This document shows, in pieces, positions 50,431 through 58,329 of a stretch of DNA of 64,000 bases. Numbering within the stretch: position 1 is the stretch's first letter; each line of letters starts with the position of its first letter. Position numbers and translations under genes: made by a program. The notes beneath the pieces were generated by a model. It saw only the letters and a program-made list of their open reading frames with translations, did no database searches and was not told the DNA's origin. The DNA is from Methanocella arvoryzae MRE50 (GTDB taxonomy: Archaea > Halobacteriota > Methanocellia > Methanocellales > Methanocellaceae): NCBI RefSeq assembly GCF_000063445.1, contig NC_009464.1, positions 1,860,001 through 1,924,000 of the forward strand, in the 5' to 3' direction.

Positions 50431-51513
50431 ATGACCATTGTGGATCCAACACTTAAAAAACTGGGCTGGAACGCCTTTTTTGGACAGAATTTCAGACAAT
50501 ACGCCGGAGCGTACGAGCCGGGCCGGGTCTCGACCGTGCACAAAACCGGTTACCTTGTATATACTAAAGACGGAGAAGTCCGGGCAAGAGCTGCGGGCAG
50601 CCTCCGCCAGAACGGCGATCAGCCTGCCACTGGTGACTGGGTAGCCCTCTCTAGAGACGCTACTGGCACGGCAACCATCCACGCCATCCTGCCCCGGAAG
50701 AGCAAGTTTTCCCGGAAGGACGCTGGCCGGGTCACGGGCGAGCAGGTGCTCGTCACCAACATCGACACCGTCTTCCTCGTCACTTCGCTCAATAAGGACT
50801 TCAACCTGAGGCGGCTGGAGCGCTACCTCGCCATCGCCAGGGATAGCGGCGCGGAGCCGGTCGTGATCCTGAGCAAGGCCGACATCTGCGATGATGTGGC
50901 CTCGAGAATCGCCGCCGTCAAGGAAATCGCCCCCGACGTCGCGGTACACGCCATCAGTTCCGCCGAAAACCGGGGCCTGGAGCAGCTCTCGGCGTATCTG
51001 CAGGAAGGCCGCACCGTCGCACTCCTTGGCTCGTCGGGCGTCGGCAAGTCCACCCTCGTCAACGCCCTCGAAGGCCGGGAGGTCCAGAAGACCGGCGATA
51101 TCCGGGAGGACGACAGCCGGGGCAGGCACGTCACCACCGAGCGTACTCTCATTATGCTGGAGAAAGGCGGCATCATCATCGACAATCCCGGCATGAGGGA
51201 GCTGCAGCTCTGGGACGCCGGGGACGGGCTGCTGAGCCAGTTCGCCGACATCGAAGCGCTCGGGAAACAGTGCAAGTTCTCCGACTGCAGGCACGAGACC
51301 GAGCCCGGCTGCGCTATCAAAAAGGCGCTCAGCGACGGCACCCTCTCAGTCGTCCGGCTGGAAAGCTACCGCAAACTCCAGAAAGAGCAGCTCGCCATCG
51401 AGCGGAAGAAGAACCCTGCACTGATGGCCGAGGAGCGGAAGAAGTGGAAGAAGATCGGCCAGCTGGGAGAGGCTATCCGGAAGAGCAAGGAGCGCGGGGA
51501 TTACAGAAGCTGA
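50431..51513 (+). CDS. rsgA: RsgA-like circularly permuted GTPase
   Basis: The G motifs occur in permuted order: G4 SKAD at 148-151, then G1 GSSGVGKST at 200-208 and G3 DNPG at 251-254. An OB-like domain precedes them. The C-terminal zinc module CX4CXHX5C (C281, C286, H288, C294) matches RsgA. In bacteria RsgA matures the small ribosomal subunit; a copy in an archaeon suggests gene transfer or a related archaeal role. The start is unclear: ATG with no leader, or a GTG nine bases on that follows GGAGATGA. Confidence 0.88.
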   Translation: MTIVDPTLKKLGWNAFFGQNFRQYAGAYEPGRVSTVHKTGYLVYTKDGEVRARAAGSLRQNGDQPATGDWVALSRDATGTATIHAILPRKSKFSRKDAGRVTGEQVLVTNIDTVFLVTSLNKDFNLRRLERYLAIARDSGAEPVVILSKADICDDVASRIAAVKEIAPDVAVHAISSAENRGLEQLSAYLQEGRTVALLGSSGVGKSTLVNALEGREVQKTGDIREDDSRGRHVTTERTLIMLEKGGIIIDNPGMRELQLWDAGDGLLSQFADIEALGKQCKFSDCRHETEPGCAIKKALSDGTLSVVRLESYRKLQKEQLAIERKKNPALMAEERKKWKKIGQLGEAIRKSKERGDYRS

Positions 51514-51534
51514 TCCCCGCCTCGCAGGGACTTT

Positions 51535-51876
51535 TCACTCGTGCTCGATCCGGTCGGCCATGTGCTCTTTGCCCCAGTTGTACATCTGCTCGACGATCGG
51601 CATCAGCGACCTGTATCGCTCTGTCAGCGTGTACTCCACTCTGGGCGGCACCTCCGGGTACACTTTCCTGGCTATGAGCCCGTCGTTTTCCAGCTCGCGC
51701 AATTGCTTCGTCAGCATCCTCTGGGTGATGTTAGGCTTATAGGCCGAGAGCTCTTCCTCGATCTGCCCGAACCTGAGCGTCCCGTCTCTCAAAGCCCAGA
51801 GGATCAAGGGTTTCCACCTGCCGCTGAGAATGTCTGCGGTCGCCTCGACCGGGCCGTGGTACTTCTTCTTTTGCAT
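51535..51876 (-). CDS. HxlR-family winged-helix regulator
   Basis: The HxlR fold is evident: ATADILSGRWKPLILWAL, LRFGQIEEEL, ITQRMLTKQLRELENDGL and RVEYTLTERYRSL. These 113-residue proteins bind DNA as dimers and often answer to aldehydes or redox stress. The gene is divergent from a 4-oxalocrotonate tautomerase-like gene followed by a decayed MFS gene, a context typical of a regulator and its detoxification targets. The TATA-bearing inverted repeat between them is a candidate operator. Confidence 0.9.
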   Translation of the reverse strand: MQKKKYHGPVEATADILSGRWKPLILWALRDGTLRFGQIEEELSAYKPNITQRMLTKQLRELENDGLIARKVYPEVPPRVEYTLTERYRSLMPIVEQMYNWGKEHMADRIEHE

Positions 51877-51914
51877 GGACAGTTTCCCCTGTCATCTACC
51901 ACTATACAGGCTGG

Positions 51915-51954
51915 TAGTATATACCACATTGTATTCTGTTTTCGCTATATACTA
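51915..51954. promoter_or_regulatory. TAGTATATA/TATATACTA inverted repeat between divergent genes
   Basis: Nine-base arms, exact reverse complements 22 bases apart, each include a TATA-like core. They may be the two TATA boxes of back-to-back promoters, or HxlR binding sites, or both. The spacing fits transcription in both directions. Confidence 0.5.
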
Positions 51955-52033
51955 TCGGTGTGTAGTAGGTATGGCGACGGAAGATCGATCACACGCAGCC
52001 CGAAAATGCATGAAACAATGGAGGAATGAACTA

Positions 52034-52222
52034 ATGCCAATTATTACACTGGAAATGGGGCCGCTGACGACCGAACAGAAGGAGAAGCTCATCGTCGCCT
52101 TCACCCGGGACGTCTGCGAAGTGACCGGAATGCCGGCCGAGGCGATGGTGGTGCTCATACGGGAGCTCCCCCGCGAAAACATGGGCGTGGCGGGCCAGCA
52201 AGTGTCGAAGATCAGGCGCTAA
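52034..52222 (+). CDS. 4-oxalocrotonate tautomerase-family protein
   Basis: The protein of 62 residues starts MPIITLEMG, exposing the catalytic Pro1 after Met removal. It continues with TTEQKEKLIVAFTRDVCEV and VVLIRELPRENMGVAG, as in the tautomerase superfamily. GGAGG lies 8 bases ahead of the ATG. Substrates in archaea are unknown. With the divergent HxlR gene it may belong to a small stress operon that once included the MFS transporter downstream. Confidence 0.9.
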   Translation: MPIITLEMGPLTTEQKEKLIVAFTRDVCEVTGMPAEAMVVLIRELPRENMGVAGQQVSKIRR

Positions 52223-52298
52223 GGGAAAAGTTCCGGGTATCTGTCTGTACTGTCGTCCGGGCTCTCTCCAGACTATTTTTAAAAAGTGCCACATAAAG

Positions 52299-52672
52299 GT
52301 GGAATACTTGCAAAGGGACAGTAAAGTACTCCTGATACTGGTCATGGGGATGCTGATGGCCTCCATCGACGCGACTATCGTGGTCCTGGCGCTGCCGGCT
52401 ATAACCGCCAGCCTCCACACGAGCCGTTCGCTTTCGATCTGGGTGATCGTCATGTACCTCCCGTCGTGTCCGTGGCGACCACGCAGTTGGGCAGGCTCAG
52501 CGACCTGTTCGAGCTGGTCATCGAGTTCTTCACCAGGCTCAACTATGCGCTGCTGGCCGGGCTGCACGCTCTGTTAGCCGCCATCGATCGGACGGCGGCA
52601 TTGTCAGCTGCCTGCCACACGAGGTGCTGTGTACGTCCGCATCCCGTAAGTGGCACTGATAGGGGGGACTGA
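52299..52672 (+). pseudogene. remnant of an MFS multidrug transporter (DHA2 type)
   Basis: The first 50 codons encode a typical first membrane helix (VLLILVMGMLMASIDATIVV) and ITASLHTSRSLSIWVIVMYL. Then the frame is lost. The neighbouring frame continues the family motif as VSVATTQLGRLSDLF, but the sequence soon degenerates and most of the transporter (normally over 400 residues) is missing. A TATA-like TATTTTTAAAAAG remains upstream. The gene is clearly broken by a frameshift and a deletion. Confidence 0.75.
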
Positions 52673-52771
52673 CCTCTTTCCTCCAGCACCGGAAAGTCTA
52701 TATCGCCGCACACATATGGATTGGTACGTACATATACAAACTAATCTCTCGGTGGAACTGGTGATCTAAAA

Positions 52772-53119
52772 ATGGAGATGGACAAGCTCGAGCAGGAGAA
52801 CACCGCAGCCACGGTCTTTTCGTACCTCATCCGGGGGCTGTCGAACGGCAACAAAGAATCAGTCAAGGCGGAGCTCGTGCAGAAGATGACGCCTATAAAG
52901 GAACTCTACAGCCTGTCGGACGAGATATACCCGCTCTACATCGACCAGTGCATGGAAAAGAAAAAGTTCCTCAAGGTGCAGGACGCCATCGAGGCGTTCG
53001 GCAGCGCCATAGACGCAGGCAAGATCAAGAGCAGCGATGAGCGTATCATCATGGCCTGGATCGGCGAGATCATGCGGCAGAACAAGACGACCGGCAACGT
53101 CAAGACCAAGCGCCGGTAA
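52772..53119 (+). CDS. helical hypothetical protein, 115 residues
   Basis: The product is soluble and predicted helical throughout (TAATVFSYLIRGLSNGNKES, VQDAIEAFGSAIDAGKIKS, IIMAWIGEIMRQNK). GGTGATC directly ahead of the ATG is an excellent ribosome binding site, which supports a real gene. I recognise no family. It precedes the flavoprotein pair by about 100 bp but has no obvious link to it. Confidence 0.7.
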   Translation: MEMDKLEQENTAATVFSYLIRGLSNGNKESVKAELVQKMTPIKELYSLSDEIYPLYIDQCMEKKKFLKVQDAIEAFGSAIDAGKIKSSDERIIMAWIGEIMRQNKTTGNVKTKRR

Positions 53120-53216
53120 ACTTTTTTCCGCCAGGGGCAGATGAGAAACTTTATTGTCCTCCTGCCCATAACTACTTTTTAACGATCCGGCGAAAATTGC
53201 CGCCCGAGGAACACTT

Positions 53217-53822
53217 ATGAAAGTTTTTGGCATCTGCGGCAGCCCCCGGCTGGGAGGCACCGACTATGCGGTCAACTACGCGCTTAATCTCCTTAGAGAG
53301 AAGGGCTGTGAGACCAGGTACTTCCACGTGAGGGGCAAGGACATCAAGTTCTGCATCCACTGCGATTACTGCGTCAGGGAGAAGAAAGGCTGCGTTCACA
53401 AGGACGGGCTGGCCGAGTACTATGAAGGCATGATGTGGGCTGACGGCATCATCATAGGCACGCCCTGCTACCACGGCATGCTGAGCGGCCAGGTCAAGAC
53501 GCTGATGGACCGATCCCGGGCCATCCTGGCGAAGGACCCCGAGATCCTGAAAGGCAAGATCGGCATGGGCCTCGCAGTAGGCGGCGACCGGGCCGGCGGC
53601 CAGGAGATCGCCCTCCAGCAGATCCACGAATACTACATACTCAACGAGATGATCCCCTCCGGCGGAGGCAGCTTCGGGGCCAACCTCGGCGGGGCGCTGT
53701 GGTCGCAGGACCGGGGCGCAGAGGGCATCGCGGCCGACGAGTACGGGCTGAAGACGGTGCGTAAGACAGTTAAGCGGTTTTATGATCTAATGGAGAAGAC
53801 GAGAGGTAATTCCGATGGTTAA
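53217..53822 (+). CDS. iron-sulfur flavoprotein (Isf family), upstream of AfpA
   Basis: The flavin loop GICGSPRLGGTDYAV is followed by the compact cluster motif CX2CX2CX6C (C46, C49, C52, C59; KFCIHCDYCVREKKGC). TPCYHGMLSGQVKTLMDRS fits the NADPH-dependent FMN reductase fold. The stop overlaps the start of the AfpA gene by 8 bp, so the two are made together and may exchange electrons. A second family member at 7979 is more distant. The length of 201 residues is standard. Confidence 0.87.
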   Translation: MKVFGICGSPRLGGTDYAVNYALNLLREKGCETRYFHVRGKDIKFCIHCDYCVREKKGCVHKDGLAEYYEGMMWADGIIIGTPCYHGMLSGQVKTLMDRSRAILAKDPEILKGKIGMGLAVGGDRAGGQEIALQQIHEYYILNEMIPSGGGSFGANLGGALWSQDRGAEGIAADEYGLKTVRKTVKRFYDLMEKTRGNSDG

Positions 53823-54378
53823 GATAGCATGGGGCATCACAGGATGCGGGGATAAAATCGAAGAAATCGCCCACATGATGGTCGATCTCAAAAGGCAGTA
53901 CGACCTGAACGTGGACATCTACATCTCCAAGAACGCGAAGCTTGTGCTGAAATGGTACAAGCTCTGGCAGATGCTGGAGAACGAGTTCTACGACATAAGA
54001 GTAGAGGTCGACGCCAACTCCCCATTCCTGGTCGGAAAACTGCAGACCGGCCACTACGACATGTTCCTCGTCGCCCCCGTCACCGCCAACTCCACGGCCA
54101 AAATAGCGCACGGCATCTCCGACACGCTGATCACCAACGCAGTATCCCAGGGCGCCAAGGCAAGAGTGCCCATCTACCTGTACCCGCCCGACAATAAGCC
54201 CGGCGAGCTGGAGACGATCTTACCGGGCGGTAAAAAATTGACGCTGTACATCCGGGATGTGGACGTGGAGAACGTGGACAGGATCAGGAAGATGGATTCA
54301 ATTACGGTGCTTGAGGATGTGGCGGATATCAGGCGGGTTATTGAGGACTTCATCAAGGCTCACCCGGAGGCAAAATAA
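53815..54378 (+). CDS. afpA: archaeoflavoprotein AfpA
   Basis: AfpA is an archaeal FMN protein of the flavoprotein/dihydromethanopterin reductase superfamily that accepts electrons from ferredoxin. The N terminus KIAWGITGCGDKIEEIAHMM and the core DMFLVAPVTANSTAKIAHGI match it, the latter contacting the flavin. The length of 187 residues is right. Coupling to an Isf gene is known from Archaeoglobus (AF1518/AF1519, as I recall). Reduction of oxygen species or of a pterin is a reasonable but unproven role. Confidence 0.88.
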   Translation: MVKIAWGITGCGDKIEEIAHMMVDLKRQYDLNVDIYISKNAKLVLKWYKLWQMLENEFYDIRVEVDANSPFLVGKLQTGHYDMFLVAPVTANSTAKIAHGISDTLITNAVSQGAKARVPIYLYPPDNKPGELETILPGGKKLTLYIRDVDVENVDRIRKMDSITVLEDVADIRRVIEDFIKAHPEAK

Positions 54379-54499
54379 CGGAAATACGATAAGCCCGGCG
54401 CCGGGCTGCCTGTTCTTAGTTCGCAAAGAGTAAGGTGATGATCGGAGTCTTGATCAGGCATAAGTGACGAAAACCTGGCAGTTCTCAGTTTCTGCGATA

Positions 54500-54775
54500 G
54501 TAAAGCCGCCAAGCTCGCCAAGAGGCCAGGCACGCCAAGCAATAATTAGTGATCGACGAGGTTCCGATCGAAAAAGTCCGTGGCGTGCCCGGCCTCTTGG
54601 CGTTCCATGAAAAATTAGCTCTTGGCGGGCTTGGCTCCTTGGCGTGCCTGGCGGTATTTTCGACCTATACAGGGCCAACTTTCAATTTTTCATAGCCTCT
54701 ACCTGAATATCCCATTATTCATATGACGAGTGCCTGGCGCCCTTGCGCCCTTGCGTCTTTGCGATTTAAAACCGA
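54500..54775. repeat. CGCCAAG-family inverted repeat element, copy 3
   Basis: AAAGCCGCCAAGCTCGCC and AAGAGGCCAGGCACGCCAAG on the left pair with CTTGGCGTGCCTGGCGG and the CTTGGC words on the right. The central GGCGTTCCATGAAAAATT and the tail TTTCATAGCCTCTACCTGAA are shared with copy 1. A related tract of TTGCGCCC/TTGCGTC words ends the element. It separates two plus-strand genes; no gene is supported in 54379-54863. Confidence 0.85.
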
Positions 54776-54863
54776 GGCCTCCCAGGGGCGAGCAATTCAT
54801 TTTTGTTAGCCACGAGTCCTAACCACCAGCTATTTTACATTCTCCGCCTCTCTATCTTCCATC

Positions 54864-55562
54864 ATGCGCGAAGGCAGCGGCTTCCCGGAAATCAAGGCGA
54901 TAGTAGTCGACATAGATGGCACTCTGACGGACATGAGCCGCCTCATCAGCCTCGAGGCCGTCGCCGCTATGCGGCAGATGCCGATCCCCGTCATCCTCTG
55001 CTCGGGGAATGTGATCTGCTTCGTCCGGGCTGCGGCCAAGCTGCTGGGCGCCAGCAACACGATGATCGGGGAGAACGGCGGCGTGGTACTCCACGGCTTC
55101 GATGCTAAGGCCATCGTGCTTGCCGACATCGAGGAGTGCCGCCGGGGCAAAGAGCTTTTACTAAAGGAATTCCCGGAACTGGAGTCGCTGGACGAGACCT
55201 ACCGGAAATCCGAGCTCGCCTTCCGCCGGGGCATCGACCTTGAAAAAGCCAGGAGCATCATCGCAGAGGACTACCCCGGCCTGGAGATCGTGGACACCCG
55301 GTTCGCCTTACACCTCAAGCATAGAAACGTCAACAAGGCCACCGGCATGCGCAAAATCGCCGAAATCCTCGGCATGTCCACGCAGAACTTCGCCGCCATG
55401 GGCGACTCGGAGAACGATTTACCGATGTTAAAAGAGGCCGGCATCGCCATCGCCGTCGGCAACGCGACGCCGGAGGTCAAGGCTGCGGCCGACTACGTGT
55501 GCCAGAAAAGCTACGGCGAAGGCGCCGCCGAAGGGTTCGAGTGGCTAAAAAGACAGCTGTGA
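54864..55562 (+). CDS. HAD phosphatase, archaeal phosphoglycolate phosphatase type
   Basis: Motif I is VVDIDGTLTD with D16 and D18, motif II VILCSGN, and the late motif AMGDSENDLPML supplies the magnesium-binding aspartates. A cap of the type IIB group lies between. Length and motifs match the archaeal phosphoglycolate phosphatase of the Thermoplasma type (TA0175), but related HAD enzymes hydrolyse sugar phosphates as well. The start codon has no strong ribosome binding site. The gene lies between two repeat elements. Confidence 0.87.
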   Translation: MREGSGFPEIKAIVVDIDGTLTDMSRLISLEAVAAMRQMPIPVILCSGNVICFVRAAAKLLGASNTMIGENGGVVLHGFDAKAIVLADIEECRRGKELLLKEFPELESLDETYRKSELAFRRGIDLEKARSIIAEDYPGLEIVDTRFALHLKHRNVNKATGMRKIAEILGMSTQNFAAMGDSENDLPMLKEAGIAIAVGNATPEVKAAADYVCQKSYGEGAAEGFEWLKRQL

Positions 55563-55587
55563 ATTAGACCACGACAGCAATCGCTTA

Positions 55588-55778
55588 TTCACCACAGAGG
55601 CACAGAGACGCACAGAGGTTCACAGAGTTATTGTTTTACCACAGAGGCACAGAGACGCACAGAGACTTTTATATTGATGCTTGATTTTAACCTATTATCG
55701 TGTAATCCTCTGTGCGTCTCTGTGATTCTCTGTGCCTCTGTGGTAAAATGGCTCTCTGTGCGTCTCTGTGGTGAATTC
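55588..55778. repeat. CACAGAG-family inverted repeat element
   Basis: The left half has two runs of ACCACAGAGGCACAGAGACG separated by a short spacer. The right half has two runs of the complement (CGTCTCTGTG, TCTCTGTGCCTCTGTGGT). CACAGAG recurs every 8-10 bases. The element ends with ATTCACC/GGTGAAT tips, 4-6 bp before the end of the pilin gene, between convergent genes. Confidence 0.9.
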
Positions 55779-55783
55779 TCAAA

Positions 55784-56257
55784 TCAGTCAGCTCTGACTA
55801 CTACCAGAGCGTTCTCGTTCTTGTAGGTGATGTACCCTGGGGCGGAAACTTCGAGGGTCATGTACCCGGAGTTCTGGTTGGGGTTGAGCACGATATCGTT
55901 GGTTTTTATCAAATAAGCCTGCCCTGTCTTGTTGGTCATGTCCGAGCCTGCGCCGCCCATGCCGTAGACGATTACGCTGGCCCCTTCGATCGGGTCGCCG
56001 GCGGCGTCTGTCACTTTAACCTTGCACGTCCACGTCTTGTTTACTTTACCGAAGCCTGCCTTGTCTACGATCAGCATGTTGCCCTGCTTGCCGCTCACCT
56101 CAATAATAGAGGCGGAGAGCGTCTTCTGGGGCTTGAAGCCGTTCAGGGCTGAAACCATTGCGGCTAGCGCAATGACTCCGATCACCAGTACCACTATCAG
56201 CCTTACAGGGAGGCCTTCCACCCCTGCCTCGTCCTTTAAGAATCCCTTCTTCCTCAT
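55784..56257 (-). CDS. type IV pilin-like protein with D-E-A-G-V-E-G-L-P leader motif
   Basis: A short basic N terminus (MRKKGFLKDEAGVEGLPVR) leads into one hydrophobic helix (LIVVLVIGVIALAAMV), the layout of a class III (prepilin) signal. The mature part is a beta-rich domain with a CarboxypepD-like segment (DAAGDPIEGASVIVYG). The pilin-like protein at 63572 shares the motif D-[DE]-A-G-[AV]-[DE]-x-L-P before its helix. GTGATG precedes the chosen ATG. It probably forms part of the fibre moved by the ATPase and T2SF protein next to it. Confidence 0.75.
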   Translation of the reverse strand: MRKKGFLKDEAGVEGLPVRLIVVLVIGVIALAAMVSALNGFKPQKTLSASIIEVSGKQGNMLIVDKAGFGKVNKTWTCKVKVTDAAGDPIEGASVIVYGMGGAGSDMTNKTGQAYLIKTNDIVLNPNQNSGYMTLEVSAPGYITYKNENALVVVRAD

Positions 56258-56339
56258 GAGCATCACTTGCAAATTATTGAAAATAAGTATTCAAGTATTG
56301 TATTTAAAAATTTGCATTTGTGTGAAACCAAGTATGCTA

Positions 56340-56392
56340 TCTCTGTGCAATCTGTGACCCTGGCACAGCGCAGCGATCGTCTTGCTGTCTCA
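56340..56392 (+). repeat. partial CACAGATT-family repeat
   Basis: TGTGCAATCTGTGACCCTGG and CACAGCGCAGCGATCGTCTT match the right tip of the element at 19377-19662, ending in GCTGTCT. Only this tip is present. It lies downstream of the T2SF gene. Confidence 0.65.
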
Positions 56393-56436
56393 TGACGTAT
56401 AAGCAACCATAAATGCATATCCTGGTGATACTCTCG

Positions 56437-58329
56437 TCACATCATGCCGCTGAACATGACCCCTGATACTACGGTAGTAAGCGTAAATACAGCCACTGAA
56501 AAGGGCAGTGTCGTCCCCACGCTGTACATGAACTCGTACTCGTCGTCGCCGTGCTCGATGCCGCTGACGAATCTCAGGAGGATGATCACGAGGAGCACGA
56601 TGTAGAGGCCGACGATGAGCATGAACTCGTCCGCAGAAACCAGGGGCGCCGTCACCTGGGGTACCATGGGGAAGTAGGCTTTGGCCGCCTCGGGCATATT
56701 CTGGAGATCGATGGCGGTTTCGGCGATGACGGCTGTCACTGCGCCTGAGAGGGCGAGGGTGACGCCTCCGATGAAGGGGGCGAAGGCGATGCAGGTCGTC
56801 CTGAGCATGCTGGTCATGGTGAACAGCATCTTCCTCACTTCCTGCTCGATAGCCTGCAGTTCTTTCAGGTGATCTGCGAGCACGATGACGGAGGTGCCGG
56901 CGACTTCGCCGCTCATGCCGGAGGTCTCGACAAGCATGTTGATGGTCGCCCTTATCCTGTCGGAGTAGACGTCGGAGAAGGCGCCGTAATCGGGGTCCAG
57001 CACGGCTTCGCTCAGCGTGGTTCTGAGGCACCGGATGTTGTAGGCTGCCCGGGCGTAGGCTTTGCCGATTGTCGTGCCGGTCACGATTCGGGCGGTGTAG
57101 GCGAACGCCTCTTCGGGGGACCGGCCTTCTGATATACGCCGCCCTAACACGAAAAGGGAGTCGGCAAACTCGCCTTCCATGGCTACGATCCGGTCCCTGA
57201 TGAGCTTGTATGGCCTGTAGGCGCAGTAGCAGTAGATCGATATGGCTGCGGTGATGCCCCATAGAATGAACGTCGTCCCGGGAAAGGGCAGGGCATCCAC
57301 AGGCAGGAAGAAGTAGAGGCTGGCTATAGCCGCCCCGAGGCCGATTCCTGTCAGCGCCCAGGCCCATTTTGGCGTCCCGGCCGCTTCCGGGTGGTCAGGT
57401 GGTATTTCCGGCGGGGCGAAGGCGGCAGGCCGCTTCAGCAGGATGCTGTGGGCGTACGCCAGCGTCACGAGGGGAAAGGCGAGGTCGTAGAGGAGAAATA
57501 GCTGTACGGCGTTCACTCTGATGCCCACCACGGCCGCTGCCGGCAGCATGGCTACCAGCGCGAGGGGTACCATGACGAAGATCGAATAGAGGATCAGCGT
57601 CGGGGCGTGGAGCGTGGAGGAGAACGTGCTCATGAGGGAGCGGGTGCCGTCGAGTATCACCTGCAATGCTCTGTTAAGGGATATGGTGCGCATTGCCACT
57701 TCCCGCTCCCCGGTCGAGCTTTTGATGATGAAGAGGGATCGTTTGAAGTGGTCGCTGAAGCCTGTGTTCTGCCCTGCCAGCGCGTCCAGCGCGTCGTCCA
57801 TGCTGTCGTAGGCCCGGATCTGCAGGTCCCACATGAGCTTTCTAATATCCCGGGCGAGCTGCCTTCTCGAGTTTTTGACGGTGAACCGTAAAGACCGCTC
57901 CATGTTGGGGTTGAGCTTCATGGCCATGACGATGTAGCTGACCACTTCGGGCATGTCGCCGAGGGAGTGGACCCGCATGTAGTAGGCCTGCCGTTTAGGG
58001 TATTCTCCCGCTATGACGAACGTCACCACCGGAATGATGCCTGCGCAGGCGATCACGATGCCTGCGGTGATGTTATCGAGCATTCCCGCTGTAAATGCTG
58101 TGAGTCCGGCCGCCAGTATCAGGGCGAACGAGGCGGCCGCTGCCATGATCGCCAGTGACAGCACCTCGACAGCTTCTGTCTCCATGCCGGTAAAGGCGAG
58201 CGCTTCCTCCATCTCAGGGCTGGTGCTGGCTTCTGCATAGCCGGCCAGCCTTTCCCTGCCTATAATCTGGCTTAAGAGGCGGCAGGATGCCTTGCACGCC
58301 TGCGGAAAGAGTCCCGGCGCAGATCTCAT
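56437..58329 (-). CDS. fused double T2SF (TadC/FlaJ-like) pilus membrane protein
   Basis: This platform protein of 630 residues contains two T2SF units: the first around 120-260 (LGDMPEVVSYIVMAMKLNP) and the second around 410-560 (EFADSLFVLGRRISEGRSPEE), each followed by membrane helices. Archaeal pili use such proteins to connect the ATPase with the pilin helices. The ATG overlaps the ATPase stop by 4 bp, which fixes the start and shows coupling. About eight to ten hydrophobic segments are seen. The gene order ATPase-T2SF is as in archaeal type IV pilus operons. Confidence 0.85.
   Translation of the reverse strand: MRSAPGLFPQACKASCRLLSQIIGRERLAGYAEASTSPEMEEALAFTGMETEAVEVLSLAIMAAAASFALILAAGLTAFTAGMLDNITAGIVIACAGIIPVVTFVIAGEYPKRQAYYMRVHSLGDMPEVVSYIVMAMKLNPNMERSLRFTVKNSRRQLARDIRKLMWDLQIRAYDSMDDALDALAGQNTGFSDHFKRSLFIIKSSTGEREVAMRTISLNRALQVILDGTRSLMSTFSSTLHAPTLILYSIFVMVPLALVAMLPAAAVVGIRVNAVQLFLLYDLAFPLVTLAYAHSILLKRPAAFAPPEIPPDHPEAAGTPKWAWALTGIGLGAAIASLYFFLPVDALPFPGTTFILWGITAAISIYCYCAYRPYKLIRDRIVAMEGEFADSLFVLGRRISEGRSPEEAFAYTARIVTGTTIGKAYARAAYNIRCLRTTLSEAVLDPDYGAFSDVYSDRIRATINMLVETSGMSGEVAGTSVIVLADHLKELQAIEQEVRKMLFTMTSMLRTTCIAFAPFIGGVTLALSGAVTAVIAETAIDLQNMPEAAKAYFPMVPQVTAPLVSADEFMLIVGLYIVLLVIILLRFVSGIEHGDDEYEFMYSVGTTLPFSVAVFTLTTVVSGVMFSGMM

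Noticed and set aside
54454-54678. Open frame with WRAWRYF-like words in the CGCCAAG element
   Set aside because: The same words appear in frames of the other copies because of the DNA repeat, in both orientations, and without start signals.
55588-55778. CACAGAG repeats as a CRISPR array
   Set aside because: The repeated word is only 7-10 bases, there are no unique spacers of constant length, and the second half is the complement of the first. No cas gene is present in the window.
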